Below are positions 25,978 to 34,925 of a stretch of 64,000 nucleotides of DNA, piece by piece; the first letter of the stretch is position 1, and every line of letters starts with the position of its first letter. Location of the stretch: NCBI RefSeq assembly GCF_023516615.1, contig NZ_JAMGBF010000036.1, positions 1-64,000 of the forward strand, in the 5' to 3' direction. The notes below the pieces were generated by a model. That model saw only the letters and a program-made list of their open reading frames with translations, ran no database searches and was not told where the DNA came from. This stretch comes from Streptomyces panaciradicis. GTDB lineage: Bacteria > Actinomycetota > Actinomycetes > Streptomycetales > Streptomycetaceae. The position numbers and the translations under genes are program-made.

Positions 25978-27342
25978 ATGACTGCAATCAAGTTCGCATG
26001 GTCGGAGCTGGGCGGCGATCCCGCCCTGCTCTCCGGGGTGTCGACCACCGCGCGGGAGGGCGCTCTTCAGGGGCGCCTTCCCGCGCGGGAGCTGGCGCGG
26101 GCCTGCGTCGGGGCGTGCGCGCTGGCCGCCGCCGAGCTGGGGGCGCGGCGGGCCGGGCTCGCGCGGGTGCCCCGGGTGCGGATCGACGACGGGGCGGTCG
26201 CGACCGCGTTCCACAGTGAGCGGCATCTGCGGGTCGACGGGCGGACACCGGTCGTCTTCGCGCCGCTGTCGCGGTTCTGGCGGACCGCGGACGGATGGGT
26301 GCGCACGCACGCCAACTACCCCCACCACCGGGCCCGGCTGCTGGACGTGCTGGGGACGCCCGAGGACGTGGCCGCCGTCGAGGCGGCGCTGGCGCGAAGG
26401 TCGTCGCTGGAGGCCGAGGAGGCCGTGTACGAGGCCGGTGGTCTCGCGGTGGCGCTGCGGACGCCGAAGGAGTGGGCCGCGCACGAACAGGCCACCGAGG
26501 TGCGCCGACGGCCGCTCGTCGAGCGCGGGCGGCTGGACTCCGCTCCCGCGCGCGTGCTCCCGCCGCTCGACGGACCCGTCCTGCTGCCCGCCGCCGGGCT
26601 GCGCGTCCTGGACCTGACCCGGGTGCTCGCGGGACCGGTCGCCACCCGCACGCTCGCCCTGCTGGGCGCGGACGTCCTGCGCCTGGACCCCCCGGATCTG
26701 CCCGAACTGCCCGACCAGCACGCGGACACGGGCTTCGGCAAGCGGTCGGCGCTGCTGGACCTCGGGGCCGACCGGCGCGCCTTCGACGACCTTCTCGCGC
26801 GCGCGGACGTCGTCGTCACCGGCTACCGTCCGGGCGCCCTGGACCGGTTCGGCCTGTCGCCCGAGGCGCTGGCCGAGCGGCGGCCGGGACTGGTCGTGGC
26901 GCAGGTGTCGGCGTGGGGCGCGTGCGGGCCGTGGGCCGGGCGCCGGGGCTTCGACAGCCTGGTGCAGGTCGCGACCGGCATCGCCGCCCTGGAGGGTTCG
27001 CCGGAGCGGCCGGGCGCGCTGCCGGCGCAGGCCCTGGACCACGGGACGGGGTATCTGCTGGCGGCAGCGGTGCTGCGGGCGCTGACCGAGCAGTCGTACG
27101 ACGGCGGCGGCCGGTCCGTGCGGCTGGCGCTGGCCCGGACGGCCGGCTGGCTCGTGGACGGCGTCGAGGCGGGCGGTCACGGCGAGGCCGCGTACGACGG
27201 ACCGGAGCCCTGGCTGACCGAGACCGACAGCGCCCTGGGAAGACTGCGGCACGCCCGGCCGCCGGTGTCCTTCGACGGCGGACCGGCCGGCTGGGCGCGC
27301 CCGTCGGAGCCGTGGGGGTCCGCTCCCGCGCGTTGGGTCTGA
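25978..27342 (+). CDS. CaiB/BaiF-type CoA-transferase-like protein with rearranged domain order
   Basis: A 454-residue protein. Family III CoA-transferases start with a GLRVLDLTRVLAGP motif; here that motif appears only near residue 210. The first ~200 residues instead resemble the C-terminal part of the family (PLSRFWRTADGWVRTHAN...RLLDVLG, then the W...P segment). The second half runs to the aspartate motif PAQALDHGTGYL, matching the catalytic Asp region. It may therefore be a permuted or partial-duplicate enzyme. ATG at 25978 has no ribosome site and is probably leaderless. Substrate unknown. Confidence 0.75.
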   Translation: MTAIKFAWSELGGDPALLSGVSTTAREGALQGRLPARELARACVGACALAAAELGARRAGLARVPRVRIDDGAVATAFHSERHLRVDGRTPVVFAPLSRFWRTADGWVRTHANYPHHRARLLDVLGTPEDVAAVEAALARRSSLEAEEAVYEAGGLAVALRTPKEWAAHEQATEVRRRPLVERGRLDSAPARVLPPLDGPVLLPAAGLRVLDLTRVLAGPVATRTLALLGADVLRLDPPDLPELPDQHADTGFGKRSALLDLGADRRAFDDLLARADVVVTGYRPGALDRFGLSPEALAERRPGLVVAQVSAWGACGPWAGRRGFDSLVQVATGIAALEGSPERPGALPAQALDHGTGYLLAAAVLRALTEQSYDGGGRSVRLALARTAGWLVDGVEAGGHGEAAYDGPEPWLTETDSALGRLRHARPPVSFDGGPAGWARPSEPWGSAPARWV

Positions 27343-27443
27343 GCCAAGGGACGGCCAAGAACCTCTTGTGCGGGCGGAATGGCGTACCGTCAGTTGTTTT
27401 ACTTCGGTTGCCCTGTTCTGCGACGGCTGGTGAAGTTCTCGAG

Positions 27444-28454
27444 GTGACGTCGATACGACCCTCCGCCGGGGTGGCGGACGCGAGCGGGCCCGGACGGCGC
27501 CCCGGCGCCGGCGGGGCCGTCGCCGTCCTGGTCCTGGTCGCGCTGGCGGCGCTGATACCGCTGCTGGGCCCGTCCGCCGCCCTGCACGGCACCGGGGAGG
27601 CCGCCGCGCCCGGCACGCGGGGCATCGGGCTGCTGCGGGCCGTGCTGTTCGCCGCGCTGTGCGTCCCGGTCGGCGAGGCGTTCGTGGACCGTCTGGCGCG
27701 CTCGCTGCCCGGCGCCCCCGGGGACGCGCCCCGCAGCTGGGCCCCGTACGCGGCGATCGCCGGTCTCGTGGCCGCCCTGGGGCTGGCGTCGGTCGTCTCG
27801 ACGGGCAACCTGGTGCCGCACAGCCCGGCCCAGATCGACGTCGGGGGGCTGTACGGCTCGCGGGACGGCAGGCTCGCCCTGGTCGAGGTCAACGCCTTCC
27901 TCGCGGCCCTCCTGTGCGCCCGCTCGCGCCGCCCGGCCGTCCGGCTCTGGCCGGTGGCCGCGGTGATCGTGGCGGAGGCCCTGCGGGCGCACCCCGCCGC
28001 CGAGCACGCCCCCCTGGTCGGATCCGGGCTGACGCTCCTCCACCTGACGTGCGCGTCACTGTGGACGGGCGGTCTGCTGCACGCGCTGCGGACGCTGCGC
28101 CGCTGGGGGCGCGCCGAGGCCGGCCCCGCGCTGCTGGGGCTGTACGCGCGCGTGGCGGCCGTGCTGCTCGGCGTCATCACCGCGACGGGCGTGTGGAGTT
28201 CGCTGCGCCGCATGCCGTCGGCGACGATCCTGGACCAGCTGACGACGACGGGCTACGGGCGCACCCTGCTGGCCAAGGTGATCCTGGTGGCCGCCGTCGC
28301 CGTGCTCGCCGGGTGGGCGCGGCTGCGGCTGCGCCGCGCCGCCGACCCGCTGACGGCCTGTGCTCCCGCCCGCGCGGAGGTCGTGGCCCTCGGCGCGGTG
28401 GTCGCCGTGTCGGGTCTGCTGACGGCGCTGCCGCTGCCGATCCGCTGGTCGTGA
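27444..28454 (+). CDS. CopD-family membrane protein
   Basis: A 336-residue protein with about eight hydrophobic segments. The C-terminal half matches the copper-resistance D domain: HLTCASLWTGGLLHAL with conserved His, RVAAVLLGVITATGVWSSL, and TTTGYGRTLLAKVILV. CopD proteins are linked to copper uptake or periplasmic copper handling; there is no CopC-like domain or gene here. GTG at 27444 after GGTGAAG is the most plausible start, but an earlier one cannot be excluded. Convergent with the dehydrogenase gene, 14 bases apart. Confidence 0.85.
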   Translation: MTSIRPSAGVADASGPGRRPGAGGAVAVLVLVALAALIPLLGPSAALHGTGEAAAPGTRGIGLLRAVLFAALCVPVGEAFVDRLARSLPGAPGDAPRSWAPYAAIAGLVAALGLASVVSTGNLVPHSPAQIDVGGLYGSRDGRLALVEVNAFLAALLCARSRRPAVRLWPVAAVIVAEALRAHPAAEHAPLVGSGLTLLHLTCASLWTGGLLHALRTLRRWGRAEAGPALLGLYARVAAVLLGVITATGVWSSLRRMPSATILDQLTTTGYGRTLLAKVILVAAVAVLAGWARLRLRRAADPLTACAPARAEVVALGAVVAVSGLLTALPLPIRWS

Positions 28455-28468
28455 CGTCGACGCGTCGA

Positions 28469-29515
28469 TCAGCCGTTGGTGACGAGGACCTTGAGGGCGG
28501 TGCGCTCGTCCATCGCCTTGTAGCCGTCGGGCACGCCCTCGACGTCGACGGTCATGTCGAAGACGGGCGAGGGGTCCACGGTGCCGTCGAGGACGTCGGG
28601 CAGCAGCTGCGGGATGTAGGCGCGCACGGGTGCCACCCCGCCGCGCAGCGCGATGTTCCGGTCGAACATGACGCCCAGGTCGAGACCGGTGCCGCTGCCG
28701 TGCGGCACCCCGACGAAGCCGATGGCGCCGCCGTCGCGGGTGATCTCGACCGCCGTGCGCATGGACTGCTCGGTGCCCACGGCCTCGACCACGGCGTGCG
28801 CGCCCTGGCCGCGGGTGAGTGCGCGCACGGCCTCGACGGCCGCTTCCCCGCGCTCGGCGACGACGTCGGTGGCGCCGAAGCGGCGGGCGATGTCGGTGCG
28901 CACTTCGTGGCGGCCGAGGGCGATGATCCGCTCGGCGCCGAGCCGCTTGGCGGCGAGGACCGCGCACAGGCCGACGGCTCCGTCGCCGACGACGGCGACC
29001 GTGGCGCCCGGGCGGACGCCGGCGCCGAGGGCCGCGTGGTGGCCGGTGCCCAGGACGTCGGAGAGGGTCAGCAGGGCGGACAGCAGGTGCTCGTCGGAGG
29101 CGGCCTCCTTGGGCAGTTGCACGAGGGTGCCGTCGGCGAAGGGGACGCGCACCGCCTCGCCCTGGCCGCCGTCGTAGCCGACGGAGCCCCAGAAGCCGCC
29201 GTGCTCGCAGGAGGTGGTCAGGCCCTCCCGGCAGTAGTCGCAGACGCCGTCGGACCACATGAACGGGGCGACCACGAGGTCTCCCCGCCGGAAGCCCGCG
29301 ACCTCGCTGCCGGTCTCCTCGACGACACCGAGGAACTCGTGCCCGATCCGCTGTCCCGGCTGCCGGGCGGCCTCGCCGCGGTACGCCCACAGGTCGCTGC
29401 CGCAGATGCAGGCACGCAGCACCCGCACGACGGCGTCGGTGGGCAGCTGCACCACGGGCTCGGGGACGTCCTCCACGCGCATGTCGTACGGGGCGTGGAT
29501 GGTGGTGGCGCGCAT
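28469..29515 (-). CDS. Zinc-dependent alcohol dehydrogenase family protein
   Basis: A 348-residue medium-chain dehydrogenase. Catalytic zinc ligands are Cys in ACICGSDLW (residue ~38) and His-Glu in IGHEF; the Rossmann motif is VVGDGAVGLCAV. The structural-zinc loop reads DGVCDYC...SC: the usual first cysteine is replaced by Asp, leaving three cysteines, a variant seen in some Streptomyces homologues. Substrate unknown. ATG at 29515; upstream lies the truncated lysoplasmalogenase. Confidence 0.9.
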   Translation of the reverse strand: MRATTIHAPYDMRVEDVPEPVVQLPTDAVVRVLRACICGSDLWAYRGEAARQPGQRIGHEFLGVVEETGSEVAGFRRGDLVVAPFMWSDGVCDYCREGLTTSCEHGGFWGSVGYDGGQGEAVRVPFADGTLVQLPKEAASDEHLLSALLTLSDVLGTGHHAALGAGVRPGATVAVVGDGAVGLCAVLAAKRLGAERIIALGRHEVRTDIARRFGATDVVAERGEAAVEAVRALTRGQGAHAVVEAVGTEQSMRTAVEITRDGGAIGFVGVPHGSGTGLDLGVMFDRNIALRGGVAPVRAYIPQLLPDVLDGTVDPSPVFDMTVDVEGVPDGYKAMDERTALKVLVTNG

Positions 29516-29551
29516 GGCGAGGATCCCTCTCGTGCGGTGTCGTGGGCGCGC

Positions 29552-29917
29552 TCAGGGGGTGGTCGAGCGCACTTCACGGTACGCCGTCGCCGTCGCGGGC
29601 CGCTCGTCGAGGGCCCCTTGGACCAGCAGGAACTGGGCTGCGGCATAGGTCAGCATGATCCACAGGTCGGGCCGCGGCGGCTGCGGCCAGTCGGCGACGC
29701 CGGTCGCGATCAGGGTGTCGGAGAGCATGAGGAGCGCGCCGCCGGCGGCGGCCCGGGGGCCGAGCCGGGTGGCGGCGCCGTACGCCATGGCCGTGAGCAG
29801 GGTGCTGTAGCCGGCGACCGGGACGCGCAGGTCCGCCGGGAGGTCCGGCCACAGCAGGGCGACCGTGGCGGCGAGGGCGACGGCGTAGACCGGGGCGAGA
29901 AGACGGGCCCGCGCGTG
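29552..29917 (-). pseudogene. N-terminally truncated lysoplasmalogenase (YhhN family) remnant
   Basis: About 121 codons in one frame match the C-terminal half of YhhN-type membrane proteins: RLLAPVYAVALAATVALLWP, STLLTAMAYG, GGALLMLSDTLIA, LWIMLTYAAAQFLL. The full family is about 210-230 residues with around eight helices; here the first half is missing. Upstream of the match comes an eight-G run (29917-29924) and a small inverted repeat, then directly the neighbouring gene. No start codon with a ribosome site precedes the match. An internal ATG at 29788 would leave only 78 residues. I read it as a decayed gene cut by a deletion. Confidence 0.7.
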
Positions 29918-29922
29918 GGGGG

Positions 29923-29981
29923 GGCGCCGTGGCGCAGGGCCGGGGTACGCGCTTGCTTTTGGGGATCTCCGCCAAGGCGCC
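29923..29981. repeat. Small inverted repeat at the broken end of the lysoplasmalogenase remnant
   Basis: GGCGCCGTGGCG (29923-29934) and CGCCAAGGCGCC (29970-29981) are complementary at 11 of 12 positions and enclose 35 bases. It may be a deletion scar, a small palindromic repeat element or a terminator of the adjacent VIT1-type gene. Confidence 0.5.
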
Positions 29982-30001
29982 CCCGCCGCCGCGGTGCGCG
30001 G

Positions 30002-30715
30002 CTACACCCCGACCGCTCCCAGCAGCGCCCCCGCCGCGTAGGTGATCCCCATGGCCAGCGCCCCGCCCACCGCGTTGCGCAGCACCGCGCGCCCCGGCTC
30101 GGCCGCGCCGAGGCGGGCGCTGCTCCACCCGGTCAGGACGAGGGCCGCGAGGACCGACACCACGGTGATCCACAGCCGCCAGCCCGCGGGCGGCAGCACG
30201 ATCGCGAGCAGCGGCAGCAGCGCGCCGACGGTGAACGCGAGGAAGCTCGCCCACGCCGCGTGCCAGGGGTTGGTCAGCTCGTCGGGGTCGATGCCGAGCT
30301 CTACGCGCGCGTGCGCCCTGAGCGCGTCACGTTCCGTCAGCTGCTCGGCCGCCTCCCGGGCGACGTCGTGGGACAGCCCGCGCTCCTGGAGCAGCTGGGT
30401 CAGCTCCTCCAGCTCGGCCTCCGGCTGTTCGCGCAACTCCCGCTTCTCCAGGGCGAGGGCGGCCACCTCGGAGTCGCGCTGGGTGGAGACGGAGACGTAC
30501 TCGCCCGCGGCCATCGACATCGACCCGGCGAGCAGCCCCGCGAGGCCGGCGGTGAGCAGCGCGGAGCGGCTGTCGGTCGCGCCGGCCACGCCGACGACGA
30601 GGCCGGCGGTGGAGACGATGCCGTCGTTCGCGCCGAGCACGGCCGCGCGCAGCCAGTTCAGCCGCTGTCCCAGCGCGCCCCCGTGGGCTTCGCCGCTGTG
30701 CGTTGGTTCGGTCAC
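30002..30715 (-). CDS. VIT1/CCC1 family iron/manganese transporter
   Basis: A 237-residue protein with five membrane helices in the VIT arrangement. Helix 1 contains LRAAVLGANDGIVSTAGLVVG, helix 2 is followed by GSMSMAAGEYVSVSTQRDSE, and a cytoplasmic glutamate-rich metal-binding loop (EAELEELTQLL...) separates helices 2 and 3. Such proteins export Fe2+ or Mn2+ from the cytosol. GTG at 30715 gives the expected N terminus, though no good ribosome site is seen. Confidence 0.9.
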   Translation of the reverse strand: MTEPTHSGEAHGGALGQRLNWLRAAVLGANDGIVSTAGLVVGVAGATDSRSALLTAGLAGLLAGSMSMAAGEYVSVSTQRDSEVAALALEKRELREQPEAELEELTQLLQERGLSHDVAREAAEQLTERDALRAHARVELGIDPDELTNPWHAAWASFLAFTVGALLPLLAIVLPPAGWRLWITVVSVLAALVLTGWSSARLGAAEPGRAVLRNAVGGALAMGITYAAGALLGAVGV

Positions 30716-30914
30716 ACCCGGAGGATGCCACCCGAACGCCGTTCGCACGCGCACCGACGCTCTCGCGGCCCCCACCGGTATCGCACAGGGGCTCGACCAA
30801 CGAACGGGGCGTGCCCGTGGATTGGGGAGGGCCCATTGCCGCGAGAACGGACATTCCGTACGTGGAGCCCCTGTTGGACGGGACTGTCAGTCATGGCCCG
30901 TATCCTCAGGGACC

Positions 30915-31895
30915 ATGCTCGAAGACCCCACGACCGCAGCGTCCTTGCCCACCGGGTGGCCGGCGGCGTATCCCCCTGGATACGCGGTCGTTGACGTGGA
31001 GACGACCGGCCTGGCCCGGGACGACCGCATCATCTCCGCGGCCGTCTACCGGCTGGACGCGCACGGCGAGGTCGAGGACCACTGGTACACGCTCGTCAAC
31101 CCGGAGCGGGACCCGGGCCCGGTGTGGATCCACGGCCTGACGAGCGAGATGCTGGAGAGCGCTCCTCTTTTCACGGACATCGCCGAGGAGTTCGCGACCC
31201 GCCTGGAGGGCCGGGTGCTCGTCGCGCACAACGCTGTCTTCGACTGGCAGATGATCGCGCGGGAGTACGCGCGCGCCCGCCGGGAGGCGCCGGTGCGGCA
31301 GCGGCTGTGCACCATCGCGCTCTCCAAGGAGCTGGCGTTGCCGCTGCCCAACCACAAGCTGGAGTCGCTGGCCGCCCACTTCGGCGTGGTGCAGCGGCGC
31401 GCGCACCACGCGCTGGACGACGCGCGGGTGCTGGCGGAGGCGTTCCGGCCGAGCCTGCGGGCCGCGGCGGCGGGCGGCGTACGGCTGCCGCTGCTGGAGT
31501 GCCGGCCGCTGACGGAGTTCACGGACCGGCCGGTGCCCCGCCAGGCGGGCGGCTACGGCGGCTATCGGCCGACGAGTTGGCGCCCCTCCCGCAAAAGGCC
31601 CGCATGCCCCCATCCCAACCCGGGCCGCTACGAAGACGGCAAACCGCTCAAGCAGGGCATGCGGGTCGCCTTCTCCGGGGACACCTCCGTCGAGCGGGAG
31701 CTGCTGGAGGACCGCGCGGCCGAGGCAGGCCTGCACGTCGCCACCAGCCTGTCCCGGCTGACCAGCCTGCTGGTCACCAACGACCCCGACTCGGGCACGT
31801 CGAAAGTGGTCAAGGCCCGGCAGTACGGGACGCCGGTGGTGGACGAGGCGGCGTTCGGACAGCTGCTCAGGGACGTCGAACCGGCGGACGAGTGA
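30915..31895 (+). CDS. DEDDh 3'-5' exonuclease (DnaQ-like) fused to a BRCT domain
   Basis: A 326-residue protein. Residues ~25-185 are an RNase T/DnaQ exonuclease: ExoI DVETTG, ExoII HNAVFDWQ, ExoIII HHALDDA, the DEDDh pattern. A Pro/Arg-rich linker follows, then a BRCT-like domain (GMRVAFSGDTSVERELLE...TSLLVTND...GTPVVDEAAFGQLL, residues ~245-322). In the polymerase III epsilon-like family of actinobacteria this suggests a repair or proofreading nuclease recruited through BRCT. ATG at 30915. Confidence 0.9.
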   Translation: MLEDPTTAASLPTGWPAAYPPGYAVVDVETTGLARDDRIISAAVYRLDAHGEVEDHWYTLVNPERDPGPVWIHGLTSEMLESAPLFTDIAEEFATRLEGRVLVAHNAVFDWQMIAREYARARREAPVRQRLCTIALSKELALPLPNHKLESLAAHFGVVQRRAHHALDDARVLAEAFRPSLRAAAAGGVRLPLLECRPLTEFTDRPVPRQAGGYGGYRPTSWRPSRKRPACPHPNPGRYEDGKPLKQGMRVAFSGDTSVERELLEDRAAEAGLHVATSLSRLTSLLVTNDPDSGTSKVVKARQYGTPVVDEAAFGQLLRDVEPADE

Positions 31896-31975
31896 CCCGT
31901 ACGGACGGGTGATTGCCGCGCGACTCGCCCGGCGCCCGCTCGCCCGCGCGGCGCCGACGGCCCACCCTGTGGCCC

Positions 31976-32209
31976 ATGGCGAGATGCGAAGTTTGCGGCA
32001 ATGACTACGGAATGAGCTTTGAGGTGCACGCGCAGGGCGCGGTGCACGTCTTCGACTGCTTCTCCTGTGCGATCCATCGCATGGCACCGATCTGCGAGCA
32101 CTGCCGGGTGCAGATCATCGGTCAGGGCGTCGAGGCCGACGGCCAGTGGTACTGCGGTGCCCACTGCGCCCGCGCGGCCGGGAAGGCCGGCATCGTCGAC
32201 CGCGTCTGA
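31976..32209 (+). CDS. Small cysteine-rich zinc-ribbon protein
   Basis: A 77-residue protein with several metal-binding pairs: CEVCG, DCFSC, CEHC and CGAHC. The spacing suggests two zinc ribbons, resembling LIM-like or prokaryotic metallothionein-type annotations in streptomycetes. No enzymatic domain. It lies between the exonuclease and SURF1 genes on the same strand. The function is unknown; I am confident it is a real gene because of the dense cysteine pattern. Confidence 0.8.
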   Translation: MARCEVCGNDYGMSFEVHAQGAVHVFDCFSCAIHRMAPICEHCRVQIIGQGVEADGQWYCGAHCARAAGKAGIVDRV

Positions 32210-32259
32210 GGCACACCCCTGGCGACGGCACCCCGCGGCCCGAGAGGTACGGTCGTGGG

Positions 32260-33051
32260 GTGTACCGCTTCCTGTTGACCCGGCAGTGGGTGATCCTCAC
32301 GCTGGTCGCCCTGCTGCTCATCCCCACGATGATCAGGCTGGGCATCTGGCAGATGCACCGCTACGAGATGCGCTCCGCGCGCAACCAGCTGGTGTCGGAC
32401 GCGCTGCACGCCAAGCCCGTCCCCGTGGAGGAGCTGACCTCCCCCGGGCACGCCGTCACCACCCACGACCGCTACCGCACGGTGACCGCGACGGGGCGCT
32501 TCGACACCGCGCACGAGGTCGTCGTCCGCCGCCGCACCAACTCCGACGACGAGGTCGGCTACCACGTCCTGACCCCCTTCGTGCTGTCGGACGGCCGGGT
32601 GCTGCTGGTCAACCGGGGCTGGATCCCCTCCGACGGCCCGAGCCAGACCACCTTCCCCAGGGTTCCCGCGCCGCCGAGCGGCCAGGTCACCGTCCAGGGC
32701 CGGCTGATGCCCGACGAGACGACGTCGGCGAGCGGCATCAAGGACCTCAAGGGGCTGCCGGCCCGGCAGATCATGCTGATCAACAGCGAGGAGCAGGCCC
32801 GGCGCCTGCACGCCGAGGTCCTCGGCGGCTACATCCAGCAGACGGCGCCCGAGCCGAAGGGCGGCAGCCCGGAGCAGATCTCCGACCCGGGCAAGGAGGA
32901 CGCCCCGCTGAACTACGCGTACATGATCCAGTGGTGGCTGTTCGCGGCCGGTGTGCCGTACGGCTGGTGGGTCCTGGTGCGCCGGGAGCGCCGCGACCGG
33001 GCGGCGGCGGCCCGGGAGGCCCAGACGGAGGCGACCCCCGCCTCGGTGTGA
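32260..33051 (+). CDS. SURF1 family cytochrome oxidase assembly protein
   Basis: A 263-residue protein with one membrane helix at each end (residues ~8-26 and ~225-243), enclosing the conserved soluble domain: LGIWQMHRYEMR after helix 1, VLLVNRGWIP in the middle, YAYMIQWWLFAAGVPYGW at helix 2. This is the SURF1 topology for assembly of the aa3-type terminal oxidase. The GTG at 32260 is preceded by GAGAGG. No oxidase genes are in the window. Confidence 0.93.
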   Translation: MYRFLLTRQWVILTLVALLLIPTMIRLGIWQMHRYEMRSARNQLVSDALHAKPVPVEELTSPGHAVTTHDRYRTVTATGRFDTAHEVVVRRRTNSDDEVGYHVLTPFVLSDGRVLLVNRGWIPSDGPSQTTFPRVPAPPSGQVTVQGRLMPDETTSASGIKDLKGLPARQIMLINSEEQARRLHAEVLGGYIQQTAPEPKGGSPEQISDPGKEDAPLNYAYMIQWWLFAAGVPYGWWVLVRRERRDRAAAAREAQTEATPASV

Positions 33052-33132
33052 CCCGCCGGTCCGCCCCGGCGCACTCACTCCCCCGGCCCACCCCCTGATT
33101 GCCCGCTCCGCAGGCCGGGAACCCGCACCTTC

Positions 33133-34920
33133 GTGCATCCCCGTATCGAGGACTACGCCCTCATCGGCGACGAGCAGACCGCGGCCCTGGTCGGCCGGGA
33201 CGGCTCCGTGGACTGGCTGTGCCTGCCCCGCTTCGACTCGGGGGCCTGTTTCGCCCGGCTGCTCGGCGACGAGGAGAACGGCCACTGGCGTATCGCCCCC
33301 AGGGACGTCGACGGGCCCTGCACCCGCCGCGCCTACCGCCCGGACACCCTCGTCCTGGACACGGAGTGGGAGACCGCCGAGGGCGCGATCCGCGTCACCG
33401 ACCTGATGCCGCAACGCGACCGCGCCCCCGACCTGGTGCGCGTCGTCGAGGGCCTGAGCGGCCGGGTGACCGTCCGCAGCACGCTGCGCCTGCGCTTCGA
33501 CTACGGCTCGATCGTGCCGTGGATGCGCAAGTCCGACGGGCACCGCGTCGCGGTCGCCGGGCCGGACTCGGTGTGGCTGCGCAGCGAGCCCTCCGTGCGC
33601 ACCTGGGGCGAGGACCTGACCACCTACTCGGAGTTCACCGTGGAGGAGGGGGAGAAGGTCGCGTTCGTCCTGACCTGGCATCCCTCGCACCAGCAGCGGC
33701 CACCCCTCGTCGACCCGCACAAGGCGGTGCACGCCAGCGTCAAGGACTGGCGCAAGTGGGTGCGGCGCTGCCGCTACGACGGCCCGTACCGCGACGCCGT
33801 CGTGCGCTCCCTGATCACCCTCAAGGCGCTGACCTACCGGCCGACCGGCGGCATCGTCGCCGCCGCCACCACCTCGCTGCCCGAGGAGCCGGGCGGCGTC
33901 CGCAACTGGGACTACCGCTACTGCTGGCTGCGCGACTCCACCCTGACCCTCAACGCCGGCCTGGCGGCGGGCTACCGCAAGGAGGCGGAGGCCTGGCGGA
34001 ACTGGCTGCTGCGCGCGGTCGCCGGCGACCCCGCCGACCTGCAGATCATGTACGGCCTCGCGGGCGAGCGGCGGCTGCCGGAGACGGAGCTGCCGTGGCT
34101 GTCGGGCTTCGACGGCTCGGCGCCCGTACGGATCGGCAACGAGGCCGTCAACCAGCTCCAGCTCGACGTGTACGGCGAGGTCATGGACTCGCTGGCGCTG
34201 GCCCGCCGTTCGGGCCTGCCCCCGCGGCCGCACATGTGGTCGATCCAGCGGGCGCTGATGGACTGGCTGTGCGACGAGTGGCGGCAGCCCGACGAGGGGC
34301 TGTGGGAGGTGCGCGGCGGCAGACGCCACTTCGTCCACTCCAAGATCATGGTGTGGGTGGCCGCCGACCGCGCGGTGCGGACGCTGGAGGAGGAACCGGA
34401 TCTCGGCGGGGACCTCGACCGCTGGCGCGCGCTGCGCGAGGAGGTGCACCAGGAGGTGTGCGAGAAGGGCTACGACGCCGAACGCAACACCTTCACGCAG
34501 TCCTACGGCTCCCGCGAGCTCGACGCCGCGCTGCTGCTGATCCCGCGCCTGGGCTTCCTGCCGCCGGACGATCCACGGGTCACCGGGACCATCGAGGCGA
34601 TCCGCGGCGAGCTGGGGCACCACGGCCTGCTGCGCCGCTACAGCACGGACGGCACGACCGTCGACGGGCTGCCCGGCGACGAGGGCACGTTCCTGGTGTG
34701 CTCGTTCTGGCTCGCGGACGCCCTGCACATGACGGGCCGCAGCGAGGAGGCACGGGAGCTGTTCGAACGGCTGGTGGGCCTCTGCAACGACGTGGGACTG
34801 CTGTCCGAGGAGTACGACCCGGTGAGCGGACGTCAGCTGGGCAACTTCCCGCAGGCCTTCAGTCACGTCGGTCTGGTCAACACCGCCCTCGCCCTGTCCG
34901 GGGACGGGGAGGCAGGATAG
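33133..34920 (+). CDS. Glycoside hydrolase family 15 protein (glucoamylase or trehalase type)
   Basis: A 595-residue cytoplasmic enzyme: an N-terminal beta-sandwich (IEDYALIGDEQTAALVGRDG) followed by an (alpha/alpha)6 barrel with RNWDYRYCWLRDS near residue 258, a GH15 hallmark, and the late EGTFLVCSFW and SEEYDP motifs that carry the second catalytic carboxylate. Mycobacterial relatives are trehalases, others are glucoamylases; the sequence alone does not decide. GTG start at 33133. The following SDR gene begins six bases after its stop. Confidence 0.9.
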   Translation: MHPRIEDYALIGDEQTAALVGRDGSVDWLCLPRFDSGACFARLLGDEENGHWRIAPRDVDGPCTRRAYRPDTLVLDTEWETAEGAIRVTDLMPQRDRAPDLVRVVEGLSGRVTVRSTLRLRFDYGSIVPWMRKSDGHRVAVAGPDSVWLRSEPSVRTWGEDLTTYSEFTVEEGEKVAFVLTWHPSHQQRPPLVDPHKAVHASVKDWRKWVRRCRYDGPYRDAVVRSLITLKALTYRPTGGIVAAATTSLPEEPGGVRNWDYRYCWLRDSTLTLNAGLAAGYRKEAEAWRNWLLRAVAGDPADLQIMYGLAGERRLPETELPWLSGFDGSAPVRIGNEAVNQLQLDVYGEVMDSLALARRSGLPPRPHMWSIQRALMDWLCDEWRQPDEGLWEVRGGRRHFVHSKIMVWVAADRAVRTLEEEPDLGGDLDRWRALREEVHQEVCEKGYDAERNTFTQSYGSRELDAALLLIPRLGFLPPDDPRVTGTIEAIRGELGHHGLLRRYSTDGTTVDGLPGDEGTFLVCSFWLADALHMTGRSEEARELFERLVGLCNDVGLLSEEYDPVSGRQLGNFPQAFSHVGLVNTALALSGDGEAG

Positions 34921-34925
34921 GGGCC

